Below are positions 23,256-30,984 of a stretch of DNA of 61,496 bases, one piece after another (the stretch's first letter is position 1; every line of letters begins with the position of its first letter). The notes beneath the pieces were generated by a model, which did no database searches, was not told the DNA's origin, and worked only from the letters and a program-made list of their open reading frames with translations. The stretch is taken from NCBI GenBank assembly GCA_029979375.1, contig JAPOHQ010000001.1, forward strand, positions 1-61,496, in the 5' to 3' direction. Position numbers and translations under genes: made by a program. Origin of the DNA: Microbacteriaceae bacterium. GTDB taxonomy: Bacteria > Actinomycetota > Actinomycetes > Actinomycetales > Microbacteriaceae.

Positions 23256-24758
23256 GTGAAGGATATGCTCTGGCGGGCTCCGCTCGCACTGCTTGCGGGT
23301 CTGATAGCGCTTTATACGTTCCCAACCGAGAATGTCTGGATCCTGGCGCCGCTGATTCCAGCACTGAGCATCCTTTCTGTTCTAGGGGCGGGCGGGATCA
23401 AGGCGTTCCTGCTTGGCTTCATCACTGGCCAGGCCTTCTACATCGCACACATCGAGTGGATCTCGCTATACCTTGGCCCGGTTCCGCTGCTGGCGCTCAG
23501 CACGCTGATGGCCCTTTATTTTGGCTTGGGAACCGCCCTGACTGCTTGGCTTTATCGAAAGCTCCGTCTCAAAGGCAGGAACATCGCGCTCTTTGCTCCG
23601 CTCGCAGCTGCGGTCTGGACACTCAGGGAGTTTGTTGCGAACAATTTTCCATACGGTGGTTTCCCCTGGTCCCGCCTAGCGATGACCCAGTCCGACAGCC
23701 TGCTAGCGGCTTGGGTGTGGTGGGGCGGCATGAGCCTGCTGACCTTCGTTGTTGCCCTCCTGGGAGGATTACTTGCCATTGCGGCAAAGCATTTCAAGGA
23801 GCGAAAGCTCCCCAAGAGAGCAATGCTGGCAGTGTTCCTGCTCCTGCTCTTGATACCGGTGGTAACTCCAAAGGGCGTGACCACCACCTACGAGGGAGAC
23901 AGGGTCATTGCCGGGGTGCAAGGAAATGCCAACGCGGGTCTGTTCTCCAACGTTGACCAGGGCACAATCCTGCAAAACCACATCGATGCGACAGAGCTGA
24001 TTTTTGAAAGCGAGCTTGCGGGCGAAATTGACCTATTAGTTTGGCCGGAGAACGCGTCGGACATCGATCCGCTGAGGTCCCAGGCCGCCCGATCCAAGAT
24101 TGATGAGGTCGCCAGTCGAGTCGGGGCTCCGTTTACCTTCGGAACTATTACCAAGCGGGGGGATGAGACCTTCAACAGCACCTTGCTTTGGTATCCGGGG
24201 GTTGGCCCGGTCGATTACTACGACAAGAAACAGCCAGTTCCATTTGCAGAGTACGCTCCCGACCGCGAGTTCTGGCGACTGTTTGCACCCGACCTGGTTG
24301 ACATGATCCCCAGGGGATTCAGCTTCGGCCAGCGAGATGGCCTCTTCGAACTGGATGACTTCACAGCCGGAACGCTTATCTGCTTCGAGATTGCCGAGGA
24401 TGGGATCCTGCGAGAGCTCACCGATACTGGCGCGCAAGTGATTCTGTCGCAGACCAACAATGCCGACTTTGGCTATTCGGATGAGACGCATCAGCAGGCC
24501 GGTATCGCGCGGCTCAGGGCAATTGAAACGGGGCGCGCCGTTGTGAACATCTCCACCGTTGGGGTGTCAGCGATTTTCCTTCCAAGCGGCGAGATTCTCA
24601 GTCAGGTTGAGTGGTATCAGCCGGGTGCCATTGTCGAATCGGTGCCTATTTATTCCGGCAGCACACCGGCAATGTTTGTTGGTTCGATATTTGACTGGTT
24701 GATAGCCGCATTGGTTGCGGGCACCTGCGCATTTGCCTTTTCGAGGAAGCGGCGTTGA
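23256..24758 (+). CDS. lnt: Apolipoprotein N-acyltransferase Lnt
   Basis: This membrane enzyme adds the third acyl chain to lipoproteins, acting after Lgt and LspA (lspA is at 47834). The 500 residues comprise about six N-terminal membrane segments, then a nitrilase domain with Glu in VWPENASDID, Lys in YDKKQPVPFAEYAP and Cys in TLICFEIA, and a last membrane helix (about 472-492). In mycobacteria Lnt is fused to the mannosyltransferase as Ppm1; here the two are separate and coupled by TTGA. Confidence 0.94.
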   Translation: MKDMLWRAPLALLAGLIALYTFPTENVWILAPLIPALSILSVLGAGGIKAFLLGFITGQAFYIAHIEWISLYLGPVPLLALSTLMALYFGLGTALTAWLYRKLRLKGRNIALFAPLAAAVWTLREFVANNFPYGGFPWSRLAMTQSDSLLAAWVWWGGMSLLTFVVALLGGLLAIAAKHFKERKLPKRAMLAVFLLLLLIPVVTPKGVTTTYEGDRVIAGVQGNANAGLFSNVDQGTILQNHIDATELIFESELAGEIDLLVWPENASDIDPLRSQAARSKIDEVASRVGAPFTFGTITKRGDETFNSTLLWYPGVGPVDYYDKKQPVPFAEYAPDREFWRLFAPDLVDMIPRGFSFGQRDGLFELDDFTAGTLICFEIAEDGILRELTDTGAQVILSQTNNADFGYSDETHQQAGIARLRAIETGRAVVNISTVGVSAIFLPSGEILSQVEWYQPGAIVESVPIYSGSTPAMFVGSIFDWLIAALVAGTCAFAFSRKRR

Positions 24759-25465
24759 AGGCCTTGGTCCTGATGCCGACCTACAACGAGGTTGGCATTC
24801 TTTCAAGTAGCGTCTCTCACCTGCTTGCAACCGCTCCCGAAGTTGACCTCTTGATTATCGATGACAACTCTCCCGATGGCACCGGCAGGCTTGCTGACGA
24901 GCTTGCGGAAGATAACTCTCGGATATCCGTTCTTCATAGACCGGAAAAACAGGGGCTGGGGGAGGCCTACGTTGCGGGATTTGCCTGGGGGCTGGCACAG
25001 GATTACAGCCACTTCATCCAGATGGACTCGGACGGCTCGCACCGGCCTGAGGACCTCTCCGAGCTGCTCTCGGCGGCCGTGTCGGCCGACCTGGTTATCG
25101 GTTCGCGCTGGGTTGCCGGGGGAGAGGTGCGAAACTGGCCTGCAATCCGAATGCTTATTTCCCGGCTTGGCAACCGCTATGCGAGCTTCATGCTGGGAAG
25201 TTCGGTGAAGGATATGACGGCGGGCTTCAGGGTCTACAGCCGAGGCCTGCTCGAAGAGCTACCCATCAAGGGCATTCAGGCCCACGGCTATGGCTTTCAG
25301 GTCGAGATGACCTACCAAACCCAGCGGCTGGGGCAAAAGATTGTTGAGGTTCCCATCACCTTCGTCGAACGAGAGAGCGGTCAGAGCAAGATGACCTTGG
25401 GAATTGTCTTAGAAGCCTTCTGGCTTTGCACACTCTGGGGTTTGGGCCGGCTGTTTAGGCGGTGA
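24755..25465 (+). CDS. Polyprenol monophosphomannose synthase (Dpm/Ppm-like GT2)
   Basis: This 236-residue GT2 enzyme is expected to transfer mannose from GDP-mannose to a polyprenyl phosphate, giving the donor for lipoglycan or protein mannosylation. Motifs are LMPTYNEVGIL, DDNSPDGTG (about 35-43), the metal site QMDSDGSHRPED and the acceptor region GSRWVAGGEVRNWP, then YGFQVEMTYQ and SGQSKMTLG. No C-terminal membrane domain is present. The TTG start overlaps the lnt stop. The 3' end overlaps the convergent rbpA by 11 bases. Confidence 0.9.
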   Translation: MKALVLMPTYNEVGILSSSVSHLLATAPEVDLLIIDDNSPDGTGRLADELAEDNSRISVLHRPEKQGLGEAYVAGFAWGLAQDYSHFIQMDSDGSHRPEDLSELLSAAVSADLVIGSRWVAGGEVRNWPAIRMLISRLGNRYASFMLGSSVKDMTAGFRVYSRGLLEELPIKGIQAHGYGFQVEMTYQTQRLGQKIVEVPITFVERESGQSKMTLGIVLEAFWLCTLWGLGRLFRR

Positions 25466-25814
25466 GACGGCCCTCAGAGCGACGCTTGCGCATGTCGGCT
25501 AGGACCTCGGCAAGGAGATCTTCGAGCTCATCTCGACTGCGCCGCTCCAGAACCATGTCGTAGTGGGTGCGGGCTGCTTCGGCATCGCTTGCAGCGAGGC
25601 TGATGCTTTTGCCGTTTTCCTGACGAATACCGATGGCATCGCACCTCTTGCACTCCCAGGTGTCAGGTAGTTCGGCATCGGCTGAGAAAACGACCTCAAA
25701 ATTGTGATCCGAAGGGCAGACAAACTGCACGCTCTTGCGACTGGAGAGCTCTACTCCCTGGTCGGACTCGAGCGATTGGGCTCCAAGTCGCATGCCGCGC
25801 ATTACCTCTGCCAT
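25455..25814 (-). CDS. rbpA: RNA polymerase-binding protein RbpA
   Basis: This actinobacterial protein binds RNA polymerase and the principal sigma factor and stabilises open complexes. The 119 residues start MAEVMRGMRLGAQSLESDQGVELSSR, the conserved N-terminal region, then a zinc-type core with Cys33, His37, Cys55 and Cys58, and a C-terminal sigma-interacting domain with THYDMVLERRSRDELEDLL. The ATG has AAGGAG at ideal spacing, but that Shine-Dalgarno is half of a perfect hairpin. Confidence 0.95.
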   Translation of the reverse strand: MAEVMRGMRLGAQSLESDQGVELSSRKSVQFVCPSDHNFEVVFSADAELPDTWECKRCDAIGIRQENGKSISLAASDAEAARTHYDMVLERRSRDELEDLLAEVLADMRKRRSEGRLTA

Positions 25815-25818
25815 GATT

Positions 25819-25839
25819 TTCTCCTTTTAGTAAGGAGAA
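25819..25839 (-). promoter_or_regulatory. Perfect hairpin sequestering the rbpA ribosome binding site
   Basis: On the mRNA the leader reads UUCUCCUU-ACUAA-AAGGAGAA, an 8-bp perfect stem with a 5-base loop, ending four bases before the rbpA AUG. The 3' arm contains the full Shine-Dalgarno AAGGAG and the 5' arm is its exact complement. Confidence 0.7.
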
Positions 25840-25886
25840 CCATTTCCGGTCACAGGGGAGTCCCGCTTCTTGGAAACTCACAGGAA

Positions 25887-26642
25887 TTACCCAGCGAAGA
25901 GATCGACTCGGTCAGAGACTATGCCGTCGGCACCCAGTGCCAACAGGTGTTGCATCTCCTCGGGATCGTTGATAGTCCAAAAGTGAACCTCGGTGTCGCA
26001 AGCTTGCACCCTTCGGATGAAGGACTCGGTGGCAAACCTGATGCGACCTGCGCTGGTTGGTATCTGAAGCGCTTGGACCTTCTTGAGGACAATGTTCATG
26101 CCGATGCCGAACGCGAGACGATGTGATAGCCACGCGGTAATTACCGTTTGCATAGAGCCAGAGGTCGCGATTGGGGCGCTCGTGCCGCGCAGGGCGCTTA
26201 GCCGCACCGGGTTCGAAAAGCTTGAAACTAGAACCCTGTGGTGGGCTCTGCGCTGCTCAATTGCCCGAATGGTTGGCTCGATAGCCGTTTTTGCCTTGAT
26301 GTCCAGGTTGAACCTGGCATCGGGGAGTTGCGCCAGAGCACCCTCCAAAGTTGGGATTCTTCCACCACCAATCAGCTCGATGCGCTGAACTTCCTCGAGA
26401 GTGAGCTCATTTACCATGGCATCTTCCCCAGCGATCCGCCTGAGGTCTGGGTCGTGGACCAAGACGGCATGGCCATCTTTGGTGGCGTGGGTATCGGACT
26501 CGAGATGCGTAGCACCGTGTTTTAGGGCTTCCTGAAAGGCCTCAATGGTGTTTTCGGCGATTCCGAGATGCTGGGCAAGGCCACGGTGGGCAAAGACTCT
26601 AGGTTTTGCGCCGGAGAAATAGGAGAAGTCGCTTGTTTTCAT
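25887..26642 (-). CDS. Glycerophosphodiester phosphodiesterase family protein
   Basis: This 251-residue TIM-barrel enzyme cleaves glycerophosphodiesters. Catalytic features are VFAHRG with the first His, ENTIEAF, LESDTHATKDGHAVLVHDPDL with the metal ligands and second His, and WTINDPEEMQHLLALGADGIVSDRVD at the end. No signal peptide is present, so it is cytoplasmic. I chose the ATG at 26642 because AGGGGG stands seven bases before it; an ATG at 26660 would add six residues but overlaps the promoter of the divergent gene. Confidence 0.9.
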   Translation of the reverse strand: MKTSDFSYFSGAKPRVFAHRGLAQHLGIAENTIEAFQEALKHGATHLESDTHATKDGHAVLVHDPDLRRIAGEDAMVNELTLEEVQRIELIGGGRIPTLEGALAQLPDARFNLDIKAKTAIEPTIRAIEQRRAHHRVLVSSFSNPVRLSALRGTSAPIATSGSMQTVITAWLSHRLAFGIGMNIVLKKVQALQIPTSAGRIRFATESFIRRVQACDTEVHFWTINDPEEMQHLLALGADGIVSDRVDLFAG

Positions 26643-26654
26643 TCCGATTCCCCC

Positions 26655-26660
26655 TAGCAT
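26655..26660 (+). promoter_or_regulatory. Promoter of the YczE-like gene (leaderless)
   Basis: TAGCAT ends six bases before the GTG start. A -35-like TTGTTT lies at 26633-26638 with a 16-base spacer, inside the divergent gene's coding start. Confidence 0.55.
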
Positions 26661-26666
26661 TTAGCG

Positions 26667-27269
26667 GTGCTCACTAGTTTCCCAGTTCGACTCGCCAAAT
26701 TGCTAGTCGGGCTTGTCATTTATGGCATCGGGGTTGGTCTTACTGTGCAGGCCGGGATTGGCCTAGCCCCTTGGGACGTATTAGCCCAGGGAATCTCAAA
26801 GCAGACGGCGTTGAGCTTCGGATGGGCCACGGTAACCGTGAGCATCATGGTTTTGCTGCTTTGGATACCGCTGAAGGTCAAGCCTGGTCTCGGATCGATT
26901 CTCAATGCCCTGATGATCGGATTGGTCGCCGATGCGACAATGCACGTCGTTACAGCGCCAGAGGGTTATCTCCTGCGGCTTGGCCTGTTCATTTTTGGCA
27001 TGGCAGTGATTTCATTCGCAACTGGAATGTATATCTCCTGCGGCATGGGGAAGGGCCCAAGGGATGGCCTCAACGTTGGAATAGCCCAGAAGTTCAAAAG
27101 GCCCTTCTGGCAGGCTAGAACTCTTGTTGAGGTGAGCGTTGTAACAGCCGGTTTTCTGCTAGGAGGCCAGGTTCGCGAAGGAACGCTGATCTTTGCGCTT
27201 CTGATTGGCTACATGAACCAGCTGGGGATGAGGCTATTCAAGCTGGTCGATAAGACCGGTCGTATGTAG
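26667..27269 (+). CDS. YczE/YyaS-type integral membrane protein
   Basis: This 200-residue membrane protein has about five to six hydrophobic segments. The N-terminal phrase GLVIYGIGVGLTVQAGIGLAPWDVLAQGIS and the middle CGMGKGPRDGLNVGIAQK are typical of the YczE group. The function of the group is not established. The GTG start coincides with the predicted transcription start. Downstream is a 79-base spacer before trpD. Confidence 0.8.
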   Translation: MLTSFPVRLAKLLVGLVIYGIGVGLTVQAGIGLAPWDVLAQGISKQTALSFGWATVTVSIMVLLLWIPLKVKPGLGSILNALMIGLVADATMHVVTAPEGYLLRLGLFIFGMAVISFATGMYISCGMGKGPRDGLNVGIAQKFKRPFWQARTLVEVSVVTAGFLLGGQVREGTLIFALLIGYMNQLGMRLFKLVDKTGRM

Positions 27270-27321
27270 CAAAACCGGCACTGGCGCGGATTCAGGCCGC
27301 GTGGCACCACTTAGGTGATTG

Positions 27322-27352
27322 GGTATAAAGCCGATAATAAACATTATGTCAA
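27322..27352 (-). promoter_or_regulatory. Orphan sigma70-like promoter with internal palindrome
   Basis: On the minus strand a perfect -35 TTGACA (27347-27352) is followed at 17-19 bases by TTTATACC, giving -10 candidates TTATAC or TATACC. The spacer holds a palindrome ATAAT-AAAC-ATTAT (27334-27347). Transcription would run antisense into the YczE-like gene; no minus-strand gene follows. The rest of the 27270-27348 spacer has a GCGCGG/CCGCGT inverted repeat and nothing else I recognise. Confidence 0.45.
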
Positions 27353-28455
27353 GTTAGTTTTTCAGCCTGCTCCCCGCGCTGGATATTGGTTCTTATGCTC
27401 GTTGCGAGGCAGCCGCCCAGCAATCGAGCTTTGCGAGCGCCGCTCCGGTGTCGATTGCGGCAAGGGCTACTTCGATTGACGATGCAAGCCTTGATGGCAA
27501 GGGAAGTGTTTGCCTTTTCAGGATTCTTCGCGAGTTCATAGGCAGCGATTCCCGCGGCCGCATTGAGTGCCACCACCTCACGAATAGCATCCCGGTTTTC
27601 AAAGTCCTGATTCCCAAGCAGATTCTTGGCGACGGCCGCATTGTGCTTTGCGTCACCGCCGAGCAGCTGCTGTTGGGTAACGCGCGTTAGGCCCAGATCC
27701 ACCGCATCAAGCTCGTGCTCGGTGACCTGACCGCCAGATACCTGCCAGATTATGTTGCTGGAGGTTGTTGAAAGCTCATCAAGACCATCGTCTGATCGGA
27801 ATACCAGTCCGGTTCTACCCCGATTTGCCATCTCCTGGGCCATCAGTGGCGCAATCTTTGGGTCCGCAACACCCAAGGCGGTGGCAACAGGTTGCGCTGG
27901 GTTTGCCAAGGGTCCCAAGAAGTTAAATGTGGTGGGCACGCCGAGCGCCTTCCTTACCGGGGCAACGTGGCGCATTGCGGGGTGAAAGACGGGTGCAAAA
28001 AAGAAAGTAATCCCCGCCTCTTTGAAGACTTCAGCGACCTGATCGGCACTCAGATCGAGCCTGATTCCCAAGACCTCAAGCATTTCCGAGCTTCCGGTCT
28101 TCCCGGAGGCGCTCCTGGAACCATGTTTGAGGACCGGAACCTCACAGGCGGCGACTATCGAGGCCATGGAGCTGATGTTGACGGTTCCAACGAGGTCTCC
28201 CCCAGTGCCGACAATGTCGAGAGCGTCCTGACCGGTGCCGAGCACCAGGCAGTTCTCGAGCATCACATCAACCAGACCGGAGAGCTCCTCCACGGTCTCA
28301 CCCTTGGTGCGAAGCGCCATCATGAACGCTCCGATTTGACCCTCGCTGGCCTCGCCGGACATGGTCTGCCTGAGGGCCCAACTTGCCTGCTCGCGACTGA
28401 GGTCTCCCCCGCCTACAAGCGTTGAGAGCACGTTGGGCCAGGTAATCTCGGTCAT
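27349..28455 (-). CDS. trpD: Anthranilate phosphoribosyltransferase TrpD, 3' end frameshifted
   Basis: This enzyme joins anthranilate to phosphoribosyl pyrophosphate in tryptophan synthesis. The conserved body is intact: IVGTGGDLVGTVNISS, KHGSRSASGKTGSSEML, HPAMRHVAPVRKALGVPTTFNFLGPLANPA, and DGLDELS. After residue 324 or so (TSLAIKA) the protein runs into a basic tail unlike TrpD. The expected ending SSIEVALAAIDTGAALAKLD is encoded in the next frame and stops at 27393. One extra base near 27484-27492 explains this; removing it gives 353 residues. The ATG lies seven bases after TAGAAT. Confidence 0.88.
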   Translation of the reverse strand: MTEITWPNVLSTLVGGGDLSREQASWALRQTMSGEASEGQIGAFMMALRTKGETVEELSGLVDVMLENCLVLGTGQDALDIVGTGGDLVGTVNISSMASIVAACEVPVLKHGSRSASGKTGSSEMLEVLGIRLDLSADQVAEVFKEAGITFFFAPVFHPAMRHVAPVRKALGVPTTFNFLGPLANPAQPVATALGVADPKIAPLMAQEMANRGRTGLVFRSDDGLDELSTTSSNIIWQVSGGQVTEHELDAVDLGLTRVTQQQLLGGDAKHNAAVAKNLLGNQDFENRDAIREVVALNAAAGIAAYELAKNPEKANTSLAIKACIVNRSSPCRNRHRSGARKARLLGGCLATSIRTNIQRGEQAEKLT

Positions 28456-28462
28456 CTTCCGA

Positions 28463-28468
28463 ATTCTA
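28463..28468 (-). promoter_or_regulatory. -10 box of trpD (leaderless)
   Basis: TAGAAT on the minus strand ends seven bases before the trpD ATG at 28455. Confidence 0.55.
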
Positions 28469-28472
28469 CTTA

Positions 28473-28484
28473 GAGAAATTTCTC
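28473..28484. promoter_or_regulatory. Perfect palindrome in the trpD promoter
   Basis: GAGAAATTTCTC is a 12-base perfect palindrome placed just upstream of the trpD -10 box, in the -35/spacer zone of the trpD-ctaE divergent region. It is a candidate operator. Confidence 0.45.
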
Positions 28485-28546
28485 CTCGGTGTCCAAAAAT
28501 TCTTATGAAACCTTGGTCTAGAGCGAAATCACGGAAGGGTAACGGG

Positions 28547-28552
28547 TAAACT
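28547..28552 (+). promoter_or_regulatory. -10 box of ctaE (leaderless)
   Basis: TAAACT ends six bases before the ctaE ATG. It would drive the whole ctaE-qcrCAB operon. No clear -35 is visible. Confidence 0.6.
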
Positions 28553-28558
28553 TGAGGC

Positions 28559-29176
28559 ATGTCTGTCACCTCTTCTGCCCCTATGACGATTCATCGTCCA
28601 AATGCGACCAGCGTGGGCACCATCGTTTGGCTCGGCAGCGAAGTCATGTTCTTCGCTGGCCTATTTGCGATGTACTTCTCGCTTCGCGCTGGGGCTCCTG
28701 ACCTCTGGGCAAATGACACGCAGATTCTGAACGTTCCATTTGCCCTGGTAAACACCCTGATTCTTGTTGCCAGCTCCTTCACGGCTCAGTTTGGAGTCTT
28801 TGCCGCGGAGCGTATGCAGGCCCGCAGAACAGGCCTCTCCCCCGCTAAGTGGGGCATGATCGAGTGGTTCTTCCTGACCTACTTCATGGGAGCGATCTTC
28901 GTTGCCGGTCAGGTCTGGGAGTATGCGCAGCTCGTGGCAGAGGGTGTGACGTTGAGCTCAAATTCCTACGGCAGCGCCTTCTACATCACGACTGGCTTCC
29001 ACGCCATGCACGTTACTGGCGGTCTGATCGCCTTCTTGCTGGTAATTGGGCGCGCCTATGCCGCTAAGAACTTTGGCCATCGGGAGGCGACAAGTGCGAT
29101 CGTAACCTCCTACTACTGGCACTTTGTTGATGTTGTTTGGATTGGCCTCTTCCTAGTGGTCTACGTACTGAAATAA
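28559..29176 (+). CDS. ctaE: Cytochrome c oxidase subunit III CtaE
   Basis: This is a membrane subunit of the aa3-type terminal oxidase. The 205 residues have five membrane segments, the short form typical of actinobacteria. Conserved phrases are GTIVWLGSEVMFFAGLFAMYFSLR, FYITTGFHAMHVTGG and SYYWHFVDVVWIGLFLVVYVLK at the C-terminus. It is followed after 14 bases by qcrC, the standard gene order for the actinobacterial bc1-aa3 supercomplex. Confidence 0.97.
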   Translation: MSVTSSAPMTIHRPNATSVGTIVWLGSEVMFFAGLFAMYFSLRAGAPDLWANDTQILNVPFALVNTLILVASSFTAQFGVFAAERMQARRTGLSPAKWGMIEWFFLTYFMGAIFVAGQVWEYAQLVAEGVTLSSNSYGSAFYITTGFHAMHVTGGLIAFLLVIGRAYAAKNFGHREATSAIVTSYYWHFVDVVWIGLFLVVYVLK

Positions 29177-29190
29177 AAATGGAGATGAAC

Positions 29191-29964
29191 TTGAACGATA
29201 AGCCGATGCGGCGCAAGCCCTGGGCACTTGGCATTGTGATCTTCCTGGGCCTCGTGCTCTCCGGAAGTGGCTATGCCGCTGCGACATCGACATATCAGGC
29301 CGAATTTGGCTCGCCAGAGCAGATCGCAGAGGGTAAGAAGCTGTTTCTAGCCAACTGCGCCAGCTGCCACGGAACCAATGGTGAGGGCGCTATCGGTGGC
29401 CCAAGCCTGATTGGTGTGGGAGCCGCCTCAGTGGACTTCCAAGTTGGCACCGGCCGCATGCCGGGTCAGGCGTCCGGACCTCAGCTCTACAAGAAGCCAG
29501 TCCAGTTCACTGAGGAGCAGATCTCCGCGATGGCAGCCTGGGTGGCTTCCCTTGCACCCGGTCCAGCCATTCCGGCTGAGGAGTACCTGAGGGCCGATGG
29601 CGACGCAACTCACGGTGGCGAGCTCTTCCGCATCAACTGCGCGATGTGCCACAACGCTGTTGGAGCCGGTGGCGCGCTCACTGAGGGCAAGTTTGCTCCT
29701 GGCCTCGAGGGCGTAACGGAGAAGCACATCTATGAGGCCATGGTTACCGGTCCGCAGAACATGCCCGTGTTCAACGACGCAAACCTGACCCCCGAGGACA
29801 AGAAAGACATCATCACTTTCCTGAAGTATGTCGAGGAAAACGACTCGGTGGGTGGCTTGGAGCTTGGCTCGATTGGCCCGGTTGCAGAGGGACTATTTAC
29901 CTGGATCTTCGGTTTAGGTTTCATCATTGCAATCACAGTGTGGTTGGGAGCGAAGGCTAACTAA
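29191..29964 (+). CDS. qcrC: Diheme cytochrome c subunit QcrC
   Basis: This membrane-anchored cytochrome c carries electrons from the bc1 complex to the oxidase in place of a soluble cytochrome. It has an N-terminal membrane segment, two CxxCH heme sites (CASCHGTNGEG and CAMCHNAVGAG), each in its own domain, and a C-terminal membrane helix. I placed the start at TTG 29191 because GGAG stands six bases before it; ATG at 29179 or 29185 would add four or two residues. The stop overlaps the qcrA ATG in TAATG. Confidence 0.93.
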   Translation: MNDKPMRRKPWALGIVIFLGLVLSGSGYAAATSTYQAEFGSPEQIAEGKKLFLANCASCHGTNGEGAIGGPSLIGVGAASVDFQVGTGRMPGQASGPQLYKKPVQFTEEQISAMAAWVASLAPGPAIPAEEYLRADGDATHGGELFRINCAMCHNAVGAGGALTEGKFAPGLEGVTEKHIYEAMVTGPQNMPVFNDANLTPEDKKDIITFLKYVEENDSVGGLELGSIGPVAEGLFTWIFGLGFIIAITVWLGAKAN

Positions 29965-30980
29965 TGAGCGATCTAGAGAAGTACTCATCCGGCAGCGCTA
30001 CCAGCATCGAGCGTCCTATCAAGGATCCGGGGCTGGAGCCGCACCGCGTTCGCATGACCGACAAGAGCGAAAAGCACGCTCGCACGGCCGAAAAGCAGGT
30101 TGCTGGACTGTTCGTAATCAGCATCATCGGAGCCATAATCGCAGTCTGGGGTTTCTTTGCCTTCCCGATTATCGACGGTGACCTATCGGCAACCCGCAAC
30201 AACGCTCTCTGGATGGGCATCGGAATGGCGCTGTCCATGCTTGGTATTGGCTTCGGCGCAGTCCACTGGGCAAAGACCCTGATGCCCGACAACGAGGTCG
30301 CTGAGGCTCGTCACGCTGCTCGTTCCGATGACGACACCAGGGCCAAGGCAATCGAGATTGTGAAGCTTGCCGATGGCGAATCAGGATTCTCTCGCAGGAA
30401 GCTAATCAGGCGAACTCTCTATGGTGCTCTTGCCTTCTTCCCGATTCCAGCCGTGGTCATTTTCGGTGACCTTGGGCCCGTGGTTGGCGACACCCTGAAG
30501 CACACGATGTGGCGCAGTGGCACCCGACTCACCAAAGACCCAACAGGCATCCCTATCAAGGCCTCCGAGGTCACCATTGGTTCTGTTTTTCACGTTATTC
30601 CCGAGGGACTCAAGGACCTCGAGGAGCACAAACTGGAGGAAAAGGCTAAGGCTGCGGTTCTCCTCGTCAGGGTAAATCCTGGCGAGCTCAAGGAGGATCC
30701 AGAGAAGGCCGGCTGGAGTTATGACGGCATTGTCGCCTACTCCAAGATCTGCACCCACGTGGGCTGCCCAGTGGCTCTTTATGAGCAGCACACTCACCAC
30801 CTGCTGTGCCCATGTCACCAGTCGACCTTTGATTTGGCCGACCACTGCAAGGTGATCTTTGGCCCAGCAGCACGCCCTCTCCCCCAGCTACCAATCACGG
30901 TGGATGACGAGGGTTACCTTGTCGCCCAGAGCGACTTCCTAGAGCCCGTTGGCCCATCATTTTGGGACATGAGGAAGTAA
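29964..30980 (+). CDS. qcrA: Rieske iron-sulfur subunit QcrA
   Basis: This is the 2Fe-2S subunit of the quinol:cytochrome c reductase. The 338 residues have three N-terminal membrane segments, the actinobacterial form, followed by a globular Rieske domain with ligands in CTHVGCP and CPCHQSTFD. A basic cytoplasmic stretch at about 20-45 precedes the first membrane helix. The gene is coupled to qcrC and followed by qcrB after four bases. Confidence 0.96.
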   Translation: MSDLEKYSSGSATSIERPIKDPGLEPHRVRMTDKSEKHARTAEKQVAGLFVISIIGAIIAVWGFFAFPIIDGDLSATRNNALWMGIGMALSMLGIGFGAVHWAKTLMPDNEVAEARHAARSDDDTRAKAIEIVKLADGESGFSRRKLIRRTLYGALAFFPIPAVVIFGDLGPVVGDTLKHTMWRSGTRLTKDPTGIPIKASEVTIGSVFHVIPEGLKDLEEHKLEEKAKAAVLLVRVNPGELKEDPEKAGWSYDGIVAYSKICTHVGCPVALYEQHTHHLLCPCHQSTFDLADHCKVIFGPAARPLPQLPITVDDEGYLVAQSDFLEPVGPSFWDMRK

Positions 30981-30984
30981 GACC

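Noticed and set aside
24036..24491. 151-codon minus-strand frame inside lnt
   Set aside because: It overlaps the nitrilase catalytic core of lnt and has no independent evidence.
28456..28569. N-terminal extension of trpD to 28569
   Set aside because: The extra 38 residues are not TrpD-like, cross the trpD -10 box and run into the ctaE start; ATG 28455 is placed correctly behind TAGAAT.
29137..29190. Upstream start for qcrC inside ctaE
   Set aside because: The added residues overlap the end of ctaE and precede a normal membrane anchor. GGAG at 29181-29184 supports the TTG at 29191.
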